From contig NZ_FZOH01000009.1 in NCBI RefSeq assembly GCF_900188205.1, positions 170,940 to 234,939 of the forward strand: DNA of 64,000 nucleotides, given 5' to 3'. Position 1 is the first letter of the stretch; each line of letters begins with the position of its first letter. The notes beneath the pieces are model-generated. The model had not been told where the DNA came from. It did no database searches and worked only from the letters and a program-made list of their open reading frames with translations. Below, piece after piece: positions 52,897 to 64,000 of this stretch. The position numbers and the translations under genes are program-made. This DNA comes from Geodermatophilus saharensis (GTDB lineage Bacteria; Actinomycetota; Actinomycetes; Mycobacteriales; Geodermatophilaceae).

Positions 52897-52952
52897 CCGT
52901 GCCTCCCTCTCCCGTGGTCCGCCGACACCCACTGCGCCGTCAGGTACACAAG

Positions 52953-52963
52953 TGGTATATCAG
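52953..52963. promoter_or_regulatory. Operator candidate 1, TGGTATATCAG
   Basis: The same 11 bases occur at 62643-62653. Here they lie ten bases downstream of the sdaA -10 box and just before the -10 of the divergent regulator gene. The core TGGTATATCA is a near-palindrome of the size bound by FCD-type GntR proteins. Confidence 0.6.
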
Positions 52964-52966
52964 AGG

Positions 52967-52972
52967 TATGCT
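52967..52972 (+). promoter_or_regulatory. Candidate -10 box of the GntR gene
   Basis: TATGCT, six bases before the ATG at 52979; no ribosome-binding site follows, so the mRNA may be leaderless. It lies next to the operator candidate, consistent with autoregulation. Confidence 0.35.
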
Positions 52973-52973
52973 C

Positions 52974-53002
52974 ACGGTATGTCGATCCCTCTGACGAGGC
53001 AA
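52974..53002 (-). promoter_or_regulatory. sdaA-purU promoter candidate
   Basis: On the minus strand: TTGCCT (complement of 52997-53002), a 17-base spacer, TACCGT (complement of 52974-52979). The predicted start is near 52967, and the TGGTATATCAG motif lies just downstream. Confidence 0.5.
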
Positions 53003-53701
53003 GGCCCTGCGGCGATCACCGTCTACGATCCCCCCGTGACCGCTGCCCCCGTGGACCTGGACTCGTCCGTCGTCTCCCTGGCGGACAAGGCCTACGTCGC
53101 GATCCGGGACCGGCTGATCATGCTCGACATCCGCCCGGGCGACCCGATCGACGACGACGAGCTGGCCGGGGACCTCGGGGTGGGCCGGACCCCGGTGCGG
53201 GAGGCGCTCAAGCGCCTGGAGGGTGACCGGCTCGTGGTCTCCTACCCCCGGCGCGGGACCTTCGCGACCGGCATGGACATCTCCGACCTGGCGCACATCT
53301 CCGACATCCGCGCCCAGCTCGAGCCGCTGGCCGCCCGCCGTGCCGCCGAGCGGGCCGCCCGCACGTCGCCGGCCGAGCTCGAGCAGCTGGCCGGGAGCAT
53401 CCAGCACCTCGACGTCGACCGGACCGACCGGACCGAGCTGATGCGGTGGGACCTCGCGGTGCACCGGGCCATCTACCGGGCCTCCGGCAACCCCCACCTC
53501 GAGGACGTGCTGATCCGCTACGACAACCTGGCGACGCGGATCTTCTGCCTGTTCCTGGACCGGCTGCCCACGGTCGACGAGCACGTCGGGGAGCACGTCG
53601 AGCTGCTCCGCGCGATCGCGGCCGGCGACGCCGACCGGGCCGACGACCTCGCCAGGGAGCACGTCCTGGGCTTCGAGCGGGCGATCCGCGCGGTCATCTG
53701 A
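52979..53701 (+). CDS. GntR-family (FCD-type) transcriptional regulator
   Basis: A 240-residue regulator. The N-terminal winged helix-turn-helix (ADKAYVAIRDRLIMLDIRPGDPIDDDELAGDLGVGRTPVREALKRLEGDRLV) precedes an FCD ligand domain with metal-binding acids and histidines (RWDLAVHRAIYRASGN; EHVELLRAIAAGD). ATG at 52979; a GTG at 53036, six bases after TACGAT, is an equally plausible leaderless start and would remove 19 weakly conserved residues. It is divergent from sdaA-purU and convergent with the dimethylglycine oxidase operon. A shared motif at both operon promoters suggests that it represses the whole pathway (inference). Confidence 0.87.
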   Translation: MSIPLTRQGPAAITVYDPPVTAAPVDLDSSVVSLADKAYVAIRDRLIMLDIRPGDPIDDDELAGDLGVGRTPVREALKRLEGDRLVVSYPRRGTFATGMDISDLAHISDIRAQLEPLAARRAAERAARTSPAELEQLAGSIQHLDVDRTDRTELMRWDLAVHRAIYRASGNPHLEDVLIRYDNLATRIFCLFLDRLPTVDEHVGEHVELLRAIAAGDADRADDLAREHVLGFERAIRAVI

Positions 53702-53704
53702 GGA

Positions 53705-53795
53705 AGGACCCCCCTTCCCCCCACGCCTCACTCCGTTCGGCGCGGGACCCTGAAGCGGGACCGTTCCAGCACGTCACCCGGGGGAAGGGGGGTCC
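53705..53795. repeat. Intergenic stem-loop repeat, copy A, between convergent genes
   Basis: Perfect 16-bp arms at 53706-53721 and 53780-53795 enclose a 58-base loop that holds GGGACCCTG (53744-53752), CCGTTCC (53761-53767) and a GCAC.TCACC block (53769-53778). The same blocks in the same order and spacing occur after uvrB (17089-17147). It fills the 98 bases between the GntR and dimethylglycine oxidase stops and probably terminates both. Confidence 0.75.
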
Positions 53796-53799
53796 TCCG

Positions 53800-56852
<3,053 letters not shown>

Positions 56853-56860
<8 letters not shown>

Positions 56861-59720
56861 CGCGACGGGCTCCTTCGGGGTCGACCAGCACCGCCCCGGT
56901 GACCTCGACCGGGACGAGGGTGCCGCCCACGGGCACGTGGACGGTGTCGCCGATGCGCTCCCGGCCGCCCTTGACCAGCGCCAGGGCGAAGGGCCGGGCG
57001 AGCTCGGCGCTGCGGTAGCTCGACGTGACGTGGCCGAGCATCGGCACCGGCGGGGGCGGCAGCTCGCCGTCGGCGCGGAACTCCACGATCTGCGAGCCCT
57101 CCGGCAGCACCGTCTGCCGGTCGACGGGCAGCAGCCCGACCAGCTGCTTGCGCAGCGGGTCGGCGTTGGCCGGGCGGGTGAAGGACCGCTTGCCGATGAA
57201 GTCGGGCTTCTTCTTCGAGACCGCCCACGCCATGCCCAGGTCGTGCGGGGTGACGGTGCCGTCGGTGTCCTGCCCGATGATCGGGTAGCCCTTCTCCGCG
57301 CGGAGGACGTGCATCGTCTCCGTGCCGTAGGGCGTGATGCCGTGCGGCCGGCCGGCCTCGAGCAGCCGCTCCCAGACCGCCACCGCGTACCAGGGGTTGA
57401 CGTAGACCTCGTAGGCCAGCTCGCCGGAGAAGCTGATCCGGGCCAGCCGGACCGGCACTCCCTCGAGGGCGGTGTCCCGCCAGGTCATGAACGGGAACGC
57501 CTCGGTGGAGACGTCGACGTCCGGGAACAGGGAGCCGACGACGTCGCGGGAGCGGGGACCGACCACGGGGAAGGTGACCCACTGCTCGGTGACCGAGGTG
57601 CAGTGCACCCGCAGGTCGGGCCACTCGGTCTGGACCCACTCCTCCATCCAGTCGAGGACCGTGGCCGCGCCCCCGGTGGTGGTGAGGACGAGGAAGCGGT
57701 CCTCGGCCAGGCGGAGCACCGTGCCGTCGTCGATGACCATGCCGTCGACGCCGCACATGACCCCGTAGCGCACGGAGCCGACCTTCAGGCTGCTCATCAG
57801 GTTCGTGTAGAGCCGGTCCAGGAGGACGGCGGCGTCCGGGCCCTGGACGTCGATCTTGCCGAGGGTGGATCCGTCGAGGATCCCGACGCCGGTGCGGGCC
57901 GCGGCGCACTCCCGCAGGACCGCGGCCGCCATGTCCTCGCCGGGCTGCGGGTAGTAGCGCGGACGCTTCCACTGGCCGACGTCCTCGAAGACCGCGCCCG
58001 CCGCCACGTGCCACTCGTGCAGGGCGGTCACCCGCTCGGGGTCGAACAGCCGGCCCCGGTCGCGGCCGGCCAGCGCGGCGAAGGCGACCGGGGTGTAGGG
58101 CGGCCGGAAGGTCGTCGTCCCGGTGTCCTGCACCGGGACCCCGAGCAGCTCGGCGACGATCCCCGAGGTGAGGACGCCGGAGGTCTTGCCCTGGTCGTGC
58201 GCCGTCCCGATGGTCGTGTACCGCTTGACGTGCTCGAGGGAGCGCAGGCCCGCGCCGACCGCGCGGACGATGTCGGCGACCGTGGCGTCGCGCTGCAGGT
58301 CGACGAACGAGGTGGTCCCCTCCGCACCGGAGGTGTCCGGCACCCGCCACAGCACCACGGGCGCGGCCGGGACGACGGGCGCCGGGGCGGCGGGCAGCCG
58401 GTCGTCGGCCGCCGGCGGGACGGCCAGCGCGCTCAGCGCGGCGCGGGCCACCCGCTGCCCGTCGGCCAGGCACCCGGCCAGGTCGAACACGCCGGCGGCC
58501 GAGCCGGCGACGGCCAGGCCGTCGAGCTCCTCGCCGGGGAGGAACGCGCCGAGGACCTCGTCGTAGCGCAGCCGGCCGCGGGCCTGGCTGAACAGGTGCA
58601 CCGCGGGGTTCCAGCCCCCGCTGACCAGCAGCAGGTCGCAGCCGATCGCGGTCGAGGCGCCGACCTGCCCGTCGGCGAACGGGGCGACGAGGGCGTGGGT
58701 GACCCGCTCGGTGCCCCGCGTGCCGGTGACGACGGCGCCGGACAGGACGCGGAGGCCGGCGTGCTCGCACTCCCCGCGGCGCGGCGATCCCTCCGGCCGG
58801 GCGTCGACCACCGCCTGGACCCGCACCCCGGCGCGGGACAGGTCCAGGGCGGCGTCGTAGGCACTGTCGTTGGTGGTGAAGACGACGGCCTCGCGGCCGG
58901 GGAGCACCCCGTAGCGGTGCAGGAACGTCCGGGCGGCACCGGCGAGCATGGTGCCCGGTCGGTCGTTGTCGGCGAAGACGACCGGGCGCTCGTGCGCCCC
59001 CGTCGCGACGACGATCGAGCGCGCCCGGATGCGCCACACCCGCTGCCGGGAGACGTGCTTGGGCGCGGCGGCGCCGAGGTGGTCGGTGCGCCGCTCCAGG
59101 GCCAGGACGAAGCCGTCGTCGTAGCTGCCGAAGGCGGTGGTGCGCTGCAGGTGCAGCACGTCCGGGTGGCCCGCCAGCTCGGCGACCGCCGCGGCGACCC
59201 ACTGCAGGGCCGGGGCGTCGTCGAGCCGCTCGGTGCCCGAGAGGAGCGAGCCGCCGGCCTCGGACTGCTCGTCGACGAGGGCGACCCGGGCGCCGGCCCG
59301 GGCGGCGGTGAGCGCGGCGGCCAGGCCCGCGGGCCCGGCGCCCACCACGAGCACGTCGACGTGGTGGTGGACGGCGTCGTAGCGGGCGGAGTCGGGGACG
59401 TCGGCGAGGCGGCCCTGCCCCGGCAGGCCGTGGGCGGCCAGCCCGTCGTGGAGCTCGACGGTGGTGGCCAGCAGCATGGGCTCGGGGAAGGGCTCCTCGA
59501 TCTGCACGAGGCCGCCCGGGTCCTCGGCCCAGGCGGCGGCGACGCCGCGGGGCCGGCCGAGCCTGACGCTCGTGGCGACCCGGTGCCGGCCGGAGGCGAG
59601 CAGCGCCGAGGCCAGGGTGTCGCCGGGGTGGCCGGTGAGCGTCTCCCCGTCGAAGGTGAACTCGACGGTGGTGGCGCGGTCGATGCGGCCGCCCTCGGGG
59701 GTGCGGAACGGGCTGGTCAC
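56853..59720 (-). CDS. soxA: Sarcosine oxidase alpha subunit
   Basis: A 955-residue SoxA. An N-terminal ferredoxin-like domain (VEFTFDGETLTGHPGDTLASALLASG) is followed by an NAD-binding dinucleotide fold (VDVLVVGAGPAGLAAALTAARAG, near residue 120) and a C-terminal folate-binding GcvT domain (VGILDGSTLGKIDVQGPDAA; FSGELAYEVYVNPW; MHVLRAEKGYPIIGQDTDGTVTP). The alpha subunit channels the imine or formaldehyde from the flavin site to tetrahydrofolate. GTG start, overlapping the soxD stop (GTGA) with AGGAGGGAAC upstream. Confidence 0.95.
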
Positions 59721-60031
59721 GGGGCTGTTCCCTCCTCGCGTGACCTCGCGAGCTCGGTCACGCCCGGCTTCGGGTCGTCGAGGCGGTAGACGCGCTCGAA
59801 GCGGTAGGTGGCGGTGTCGCGGATCGCGTTGAACCAGCGGCGGCAGCCGGCGCCGTGGTTCCAGCGCTCGGCGAAGCGGCCCTTGGGGTTGGCGCGGAAG
59901 AAGACGTAGTGCGCCCACTCCTCGTCGGAGAGCTCGGCGGGGCTGTCCGGGTAGGGGACGTGGGCCTGGCCGCCGTAGGAGAACTCGGCCTCCTCGCGGG
60001 GGCCGCACCACGGGCACGGGATGAGTTGCAC
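59717..60031 (-). CDS. soxD: Sarcosine oxidase delta subunit
   Basis: A 104-residue zinc-binding SoxD: LIPCPWCGPREEAEF with the first two zinc cysteines, the signature FRANPKGRFAERWNHGAGCRRWFN with the third, and DTATYRFERVYRLDDPKP. GTG start, 16 bases after the soxB stop. It is a structural subunit of the tetramer, and its presence confirms the heterotetrameric rather than monomeric enzyme. Confidence 0.95.
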   Translation of the reverse strand: MQLIPCPWCGPREEAEFSYGGQAHVPYPDSPAELSDEEWAHYVFFRANPKGRFAERWNHGAGCRRWFNAIRDTATYRFERVYRLDDPKPGVTELARSREEGTAP

Positions 60032-60047
60032 CGGAGGACTCCCTGGG

Positions 60048-61280
60048 TCAGTGGGCCACGGCGGCGGCGCCGTGCTCGTCGACGAGCGCGCCGGTGACGA
60101 AGCGGTCGAGGCCGAAGGGCGCCACGGTCGGGTGGGGCTCGCCGTGGGCGATGGTGTGCGCCAGTGCCCAGCCGATGCCGGGGGTGGCCTTGAAGCCGCC
60201 GGTCCCCCAGCCGCAGTTGAGGTACAGGTTGTCGTAGGCGGTCCGGCCCACGATCGGCGAGGCGTCGGGGCTGGTGTCGACGATGCCGGCCCAGGTGCGC
60301 AGCAGGTGTGCCCGCGCGAACACCGGGAAGAGCTCGACCGCGGCGGCCATCTGGCGCTCGATGACGTGGAAGGCCCCGCGCTGGCCGTAGCCGTTGTACG
60401 AGTCGACGCCGGCCCCCATGACCAGCTCGCCCTTGTGCGCCTGGGAGACGTACACGTGGACGGCGTTGGACATGACCACCGTCGGGTGCACCGGCTCGAG
60501 CAGCTCGGAGACCAGCGCCTGCAGCGGATGGCTCTGGATCGGCACCCGGATGCCGAGCATGTCGGTGAGCACCGAGGTGTGGCCTGCCGCGCAGAGGGCG
60601 ACCGTGCCGGCGCCGATGGTGCCGCGGGTGGTCTGCACCCCGGTCACCCGGTCGCCGTCGGTGGTGAACCCGGTGACCTCGCAGTCCTGGACGAGGTCGA
60701 TCCCGGCCTGGTCGGCTCGACGGGCGAAGCCCCAGGCGACGTAGTCGTGCTTGGCGATGCCGGCGCGCGGCTGGTAGGTCGCCCCGAGCACCGGGTAGCG
60801 GATCTCGGTGGAGGTGTTCACGATCGGGCAGACCTTGCGGACCTCGTCGGGCTCCAGCCACTCGGCGTCGACGCCGTTGAGCTTGTTGGCCTCCACCCGC
60901 CGCACGCTGTCGCGGACGTCCTGCAGGGTGTGCGCGAGGTTGAGCACGCCGCGCTGGCTGAACAGGATCGGGTAGCCGAGGTCCTCCTCGAGCCCCTCCC
61001 ACAGCTTCAGCGCGTGCTCGTAGATCGCCGAGCTCTCGTCCCACAGGTAGTTGGACCGGATGATCGTGGTGTTGCGGGCCATGTTGCCGCCGGCCAGCCA
61101 GCCCTTCTCCAGCACCGCCACGTCGGTGATGCCGTGGTTCTTCGCCAGGTAGTGCGCGGTGGCCAGGCCGTGCCCGCCGCCGCCGACGATGACGACGTCG
61201 TAGGACCTCTTCGGCTCCGGGTTCCGCCAGAGGGCGTCCGGGTGCTCCGGCAGGTCCGCGCCGGGAGTGCGGGGGCTCAT
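60048..61280 (-). CDS. soxB: Sarcosine oxidase beta subunit
   Basis: A 410-residue flavoprotein that oxidises sarcosine. The FAD-binding [18 protein letters not shown] lies near residue 30, and His178 in [10 protein letters not shown] matches the histidine that is covalently linked to FMN in corynebacterial enzymes. [15 protein letters not shown] near the C-terminus is the family's active-site loop. ATG start, overlapping the glyA stop by four bases. It supplies the oxidase activity, making H2O2 and a methyl-level one-carbon unit. Confidence 0.95.
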   Translation of the reverse strand: MSPRTPGADLPEHPDALWRNPEPKRSYDVVIVGGGGHGLATAHYLAKNHGITDVAVLEKGWLAGGNMARNTTIIRSNYLWDESSAIYEHALKLWEGLEEDLGYPILFSQRGVLNLAHTLQDVRDSVRRVEANKLNGVDAEWLEPDEVRKVCPIVNTSTEIRYPVLGATYQPRAGIAKHDYVAWGFARRADQAGIDLVQDCEVTGFTTDGDRVTGVQTTRGTIGAGTVALCAAGHTSVLTDMLGIRVPIQSHPLQALVSELLEPVHPTVVMSNAVHVYVSQAHKGELVMGAGVDSYNGYGQRGAFHVIERQMAAAVELFPVFARAHLLRTWAGIVDTSPDASPIVGRTAYDNLYLNCGWGTGGFKATPGIGWALAHTIAHGEPHPTVAPFGLDRFVTGALVDEHGAAAVAH

Positions 61281-62605
61281 CGCCGGACCTCCGTCAGGTC
61301 GGGGTAGAGGGGGTGGCGGTCGGCGAGGCGGGACACCCGGGCCCGCAGCCCGGCCAGCCGGTCGTCCGCGGTGGAGGGCCGCAGCACCTCGGCGATGACG
61401 TCGGCGACCTCGGTGAAGTCGTCCCGGTCGAAGCCCCGGGCAGCCAGCGCGGGGGTGCCGATGCGGACCCCGGAGCTGACCATCGGGGGCCGGGGATCGA
61501 AGGGCACCGCGTTGCGGTTGACGGTGATGCCGACCGCGTGCAGCCGGTCCTCGGCCTGCCGGCCGTCGAGCTCCGACTGGCGCAGGTCGACCAGGACCAG
61601 GTGGACGTCGGTGCCGCCGCTGACCACGTCGATCCCGGCCGCACGGGAGTCCGGCGCCAGCAGCCGGTCGGCGAGGATCCGGGCCCCGGCGAGGGTCCGC
61701 TCCTGGCGCTCGCGGAAGGCCGGTTCGCCGGCCAGCTTGAAGGCGACGGCCTTCGCGGCGATCACGTGCTCGAGCGGGCCGCCCTGCTGGCCGGGGAACA
61801 CCGACGAGTTGAACTTCTTGGCGAGCTCCGCGGTGGCCAGGACGACGCCGCCGCGCGGGCCGCCGAGGGTCTTGTGGGTGGTCGAGGTGACCACGTGCGC
61901 GTGCGGGACCGGAGAGGGGTGCAGCCCGGCGGCCACCAGCCCCGCGAAGTGGGCCATGTCGACCATCAGGAAGGCCCCGACCTCGTCGGCGATCCGCCGG
62001 AACTCGGCGAAGTCCAGCTGCCGCGGGTAGGCCGACCAGCCGGCGATGATCAGCCGGGGCCGGCGCTCGTGGGCCAGCTGCCGGACCTCGGCCATGTCCA
62101 CGCGGTGGTCGTCGGGCCGCACGTGGTAGGCCGCGACGTCGTAGAGCTTGCCGGAGAAGTTGAGCCTCATCCCGTGGGTCAGGTGGCCACCGTGCGCCAG
62201 GTCCAGCCCCAGGATGGTGTCCCCGGGCTGCAGGAGCGCCGACATGGCCGCCGCGTTGGCCTGGGCGCCGGAGTGCGGCTGCACGTTCGCGTACTCGGCA
62301 CCGAACAGGGCCCTCAGCCGGTCGATGGCCAGCTGCTCGACGACGTCGACGTGCTCGCAGCCCCCGTAGTAGCGGCGGCCGGGATAGCCCTCGGCGTACT
62401 TGTTGGTCAGCACCGACCCCTGGGCCTGCATGACCGCGACGGGCGCGGAGTTCTCGCTGGCGATCATCTCCAGCGTGGTCTGCTGCCGGACCAGCTCGGC
62501 GGAGATCGCCTCGAACACCTCGGGGTCGGTGTCGGCCAGCGACCGGTCGAGCCCGCTGCCGGGGGCGACAGGGGCCGGCGGAGCCTCGTCGAGCTGGACC
62601 ACCAT
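61277..62605 (-). CDS. glyA: Serine hydroxymethyltransferase
   Basis: A 442-residue PLP enzyme converting glycine and 5,10-methylene-tetrahydrofolate to serine. Visible are [32 protein letters not shown] (substrate-binding region), [23 protein letters not shown], and [16 protein letters not shown] with the PLP lysine. It is the first gene of the glyA-soxBDAG-dimethylglycine oxidase operon, so the one-carbon units and the glycine released by sarcosine oxidation are combined at once. ATG start with AGAAGGG upstream. A strong promoter with an operator motif precedes it. A housekeeping glyA probably exists elsewhere. Confidence 0.95.
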   Translation of the reverse strand: MVVQLDEAPPAPVAPGSGLDRSLADTDPEVFEAISAELVRQQTTLEMIASENSAPVAVMQAQGSVLTNKYAEGYPGRRYYGGCEHVDVVEQLAIDRLRALFGAEYANVQPHSGAQANAAAMSALLQPGDTILGLDLAHGGHLTHGMRLNFSGKLYDVAAYHVRPDDHRVDMAEVRQLAHERRPRLIIAGWSAYPRQLDFAEFRRIADEVGAFLMVDMAHFAGLVAAGLHPSPVPHAHVVTSTTHKTLGGPRGGVVLATAELAKKFNSSVFPGQQGGPLEHVIAAKAVAFKLAGEPAFRERQERTLAGARILADRLLAPDSRAAGIDVVSGGTDVHLVLVDLRQSELDGRQAEDRLHAVGITVNRNAVPFDPRPPMVSSGVRIGTPALAARGFDRDDFTEVADVIAEVLRPSTADDRLAGLRARVSRLADRHPLYPDLTEVRR

Positions 62606-62642
62606 GCCGGTGTCCCTTCTGTCATGAAACGGAACAGAAGAC

Positions 62643-62653
62643 TGGTATATCAG
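62643..62653. promoter_or_regulatory. Operator candidate 2, TGGTATATCAG
   Basis: Identical to 52953-52963. It covers roughly +3 to +13 of the predicted glyA operon transcript, a place where a bound repressor would block transcription. The orientation relative to the promoter is the same as at sdaA. Confidence 0.65.
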
Positions 62654-62662
62654 TCGTCGAAC

Positions 62663-62691
62663 ACATTAGGGTGGCCGCTGGGCAGGGTCAA
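62663..62691 (-). promoter_or_regulatory. glyA-sox operon promoter candidate
   Basis: On the minus strand: TTGACC (complement of 62686-62691), exactly 17 bases, then TAATGT (complement of 62663-62668). The predicted start is near 62656, giving a leader of about 51 bases to the glyA ATG. Confidence 0.65.
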
Positions 62692-62795
62692 GGGGCAGCC
62701 GGGACGTCGTCCGCGGACCCCCGCAGACCCGCGGCCCATCCCCGCCGGCGCGACCGAGCCGCGCCGTGCACCCCCAGGAGAGGAGCTCCACCGTC

Positions 62796-63887
62796 ATGGC
62801 CTACGAGGTGAAGGGTGTCGTCGCCCGCAGCAAGGGAGCGCCGGTCGGTGTGGAGACGGTGCTGGTGCCCGATCCCGGTCCCGGTGAGGCCGTCGTGGAC
62901 GTCGCCGCCTGCGGGGTCTGCCACACCGACCTGCACTACCGCGAGGGCGGTATCAACGACGAGTACCCGTTCCTGCTCGGTCACGAGGCGGCCGGCACGG
63001 TCGCGGCGGTCGGGCAGGGCGTCACCGACGTGGCGGTCGGGGACTTCGTGGTGCTCAACTGGCGGGCGGTGTGCGGGCAGTGCCGCGCCTGCCGCAAGGG
63101 GCAGCTGCAGTACTGCTTCGACACCCACAACGCCGCGCAGCAGATGACCCTGGCCGATGGCACCGCGCTGTCGGCGGCGCTGGGCATCGGCGCGTTCGCC
63201 GAGAAGACGCTGGTGCACGCCGGGCAGTGCACCAAGGTCGACCCGCAGACCCCGGCCACCGCCGCCGGGCTGCTCGGCTGCGGAGTGATGGCCGGCGTGG
63301 GTGCGGCGCTCAACACCGGCGGCGTGCAGCGCGGGGAGTCGGTGGCGGTGTTCGGCTGCGGCGGCGTGGGGAACGCCGCGATCGCCGGCGCGGCGCTGGC
63401 CGGGGCGAGCACGATCGTCGCCGTCGACGTCGACGACCGGAAGCTGGCGTGGGCGAAGGCGTTCGGCGCCACGCACACCGTCAACTCGCGCTCCACCGAC
63501 CCGGTGGAGGCCATCCGCGGCCACACCGGCGGGTTCGGGGTGGACGTGGCCATCGACGCCGTCGGCCGCCCGGAGGTGTTCGAGCAGGCCTTCTACGCCC
63601 GCGACCTGGCCGGGCGCGTGGTGCTGGTCGGGGTGCCCACCCCGGAGATGCGGCTGACCCTGCCGATGATCGAGCTGTTCGGCCGCGGCGGGGCGCTGAA
63701 GTCGAGCTGGTACGGCGACTGCCTGCCCTCCCGGGACTTCCCGATGCTGGCCGACCTCTACCGGCAGGGCCGCTTTCCGCTGGCCGACTTCGTCACCGAG
63801 ACCATCGGCCTGGACGACGTGGAGGCCGCCTTCGCCAAGATGCACCGCGGCGAGGTGCTGCGCTCCGTGGTGGTGTTCGAGAAGTGA
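62796..63887 (+). CDS. mscR: S-(hydroxymethyl)mycothiol dehydrogenase
   Basis: A 363-residue zinc alcohol dehydrogenase of the mycothiol-dependent formaldehyde dehydrogenase type. Catalytic zinc ligands lie in [13 protein letters not shown] and GHEAAG, structural zinc in [15 protein letters not shown], and the NAD fold in [15 protein letters not shown]. The YCFDTHNA block is typical of the mycothiol enzyme. ATG at 62796 with AGGAGAGGAG upstream. It oxidises the mycothiol adduct of formaldehyde and nitrosomycothiol. It is divergent from glyA-sox and overlaps the next gene by GTGA. Formaldehyde from methyl-group oxidation in the neighbouring operon is its likely substrate source. Confidence 0.93.
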   Translation: MAYEVKGVVARSKGAPVGVETVLVPDPGPGEAVVDVAACGVCHTDLHYREGGINDEYPFLLGHEAAGTVAAVGQGVTDVAVGDFVVLNWRAVCGQCRACRKGQLQYCFDTHNAAQQMTLADGTALSAALGIGAFAEKTLVHAGQCTKVDPQTPATAAGLLGCGVMAGVGAALNTGGVQRGESVAVFGCGGVGNAAIAGAALAGASTIVAVDVDDRKLAWAKAFGATHTVNSRSTDPVEAIRGHTGGFGVDVAIDAVGRPEVFEQAFYARDLAGRVVLVGVPTPEMRLTLPMIELFGRGGALKSSWYGDCLPSRDFPMLADLYRQGRFPLADFVTETIGLDDVEAAFAKMHRGEVLRSVVVFEK

Positions 63888-64000
63888 CCGCCCGCATCGA
63901 GAAGACCGTCGTCTCCGGGGTGTTCAGCCTCGACGGGCAGGACTTCGACGTCGACAACAACGTCTGGCTCGTCGGCGACGACGCCGAGGTGCTCGTCATC
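63884..64000 (+). CDS. Metallo-beta-lactamase-fold hydrolase, N-terminal part (cut by window end)
   Basis: The first 39 codons of a gene that overlaps the mscR stop (GTGA). The visible start ([28 protein letters not shown]) is the first beta-sheet of a metallo-beta-lactamase-fold protein; the HxHxDH metal motif lies beyond the edge. In actinobacteria such a gene commonly follows mscR and is thought to hydrolyse the S-formylmycothiol product, completing formaldehyde oxidation to formate. That role is inferred from context. Confidence 0.75.
   Translation, partial: MTARIEKTVVSGVFSLDGQDFDVDNNVWLVGDDAEVLVI

Overview
The window is about 75% G+C by eye, uses many GTG starts and four-base GTGA/ATGA gene overlaps, and carries a mycothiol-dependent formaldehyde dehydrogenase. 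These features point to a high-GC actinobacterium. Gene content and intergenic style suggest the Geodermatophilaceae (Blastococcus/Geodermatophilus/Modestobacter type), but that is an inference. No rRNA, tRNA or CRISPR array was seen.

1-16.8 kb: a large tellurite-type (Ter) stress locus, almost all on the minus strand. In transcription order it has TerC, TerD, a TerD-vWA fusion, then a tightly overlapping biosynthetic set (CitE/HpcH-like aldolase, PELOTA/TRSP-type phosphoribosyltransferase, StiP-type phosphoribosyltransferase, HAD phosphatase). After these come a proline dehydrogenase, a DUF475/TerC-like membrane protein, three AIM24 proteins, an S9-like protein without its nucleophile, and a TerD protein with a Pro/Tyr/Gln-rich tail. 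A coiled-coil protein sits on the opposite strand. The set matches the published Ter system proposed to make a nucleoside-like metabolite.

17-34.4 kb: mostly housekeeping genes. uvrB is followed by glgX-treY-treZ plus a RibD-type reductase (glycogen to trehalose), a VapBC-like toxin-antitoxin pair, a DsrE protein, a large LuxR/AAA regulator, and a LigC-type DNA ligase and PrimPol polymerase separated by a TAP-like lipoprotein hydrolase.

34.4-42.7 kb: an accessory, decayed region. It has a Phd/ParE-like toxin-antitoxin pair bracketed by a duplication of the polymerase gene's 3' end, a tyrosine-recombinase fragment cut by a dead IS481 element, a 1206-residue membrane-anchored NACHT NTPase (candidate defence protein), a truncated IS3 element and a broken enoyl-CoA hydratase gene.

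42.7-50.6 kb: a secreted protein, an amino-acid permease, an orphan ABC ATPase preceded by ten copies of CCGT, a PASTA membrane protein, a GH15 glucosidase/trehalase and a ThrE-like exporter.

50.6-64 kb: a complete dimethylglycine-to-pyruvate pathway. glyA-soxBDAG-dimethylglycine oxidase form one operon and sdaA-purU another. A GntR/FCD regulator lies between them. The two operon promoters carry the same 11-bp motif at the same position. A mycothiol-dependent formaldehyde dehydrogenase and a partial metallo-beta-lactamase-fold gene run divergently and fit detoxification of the formaldehyde released by demethylation.
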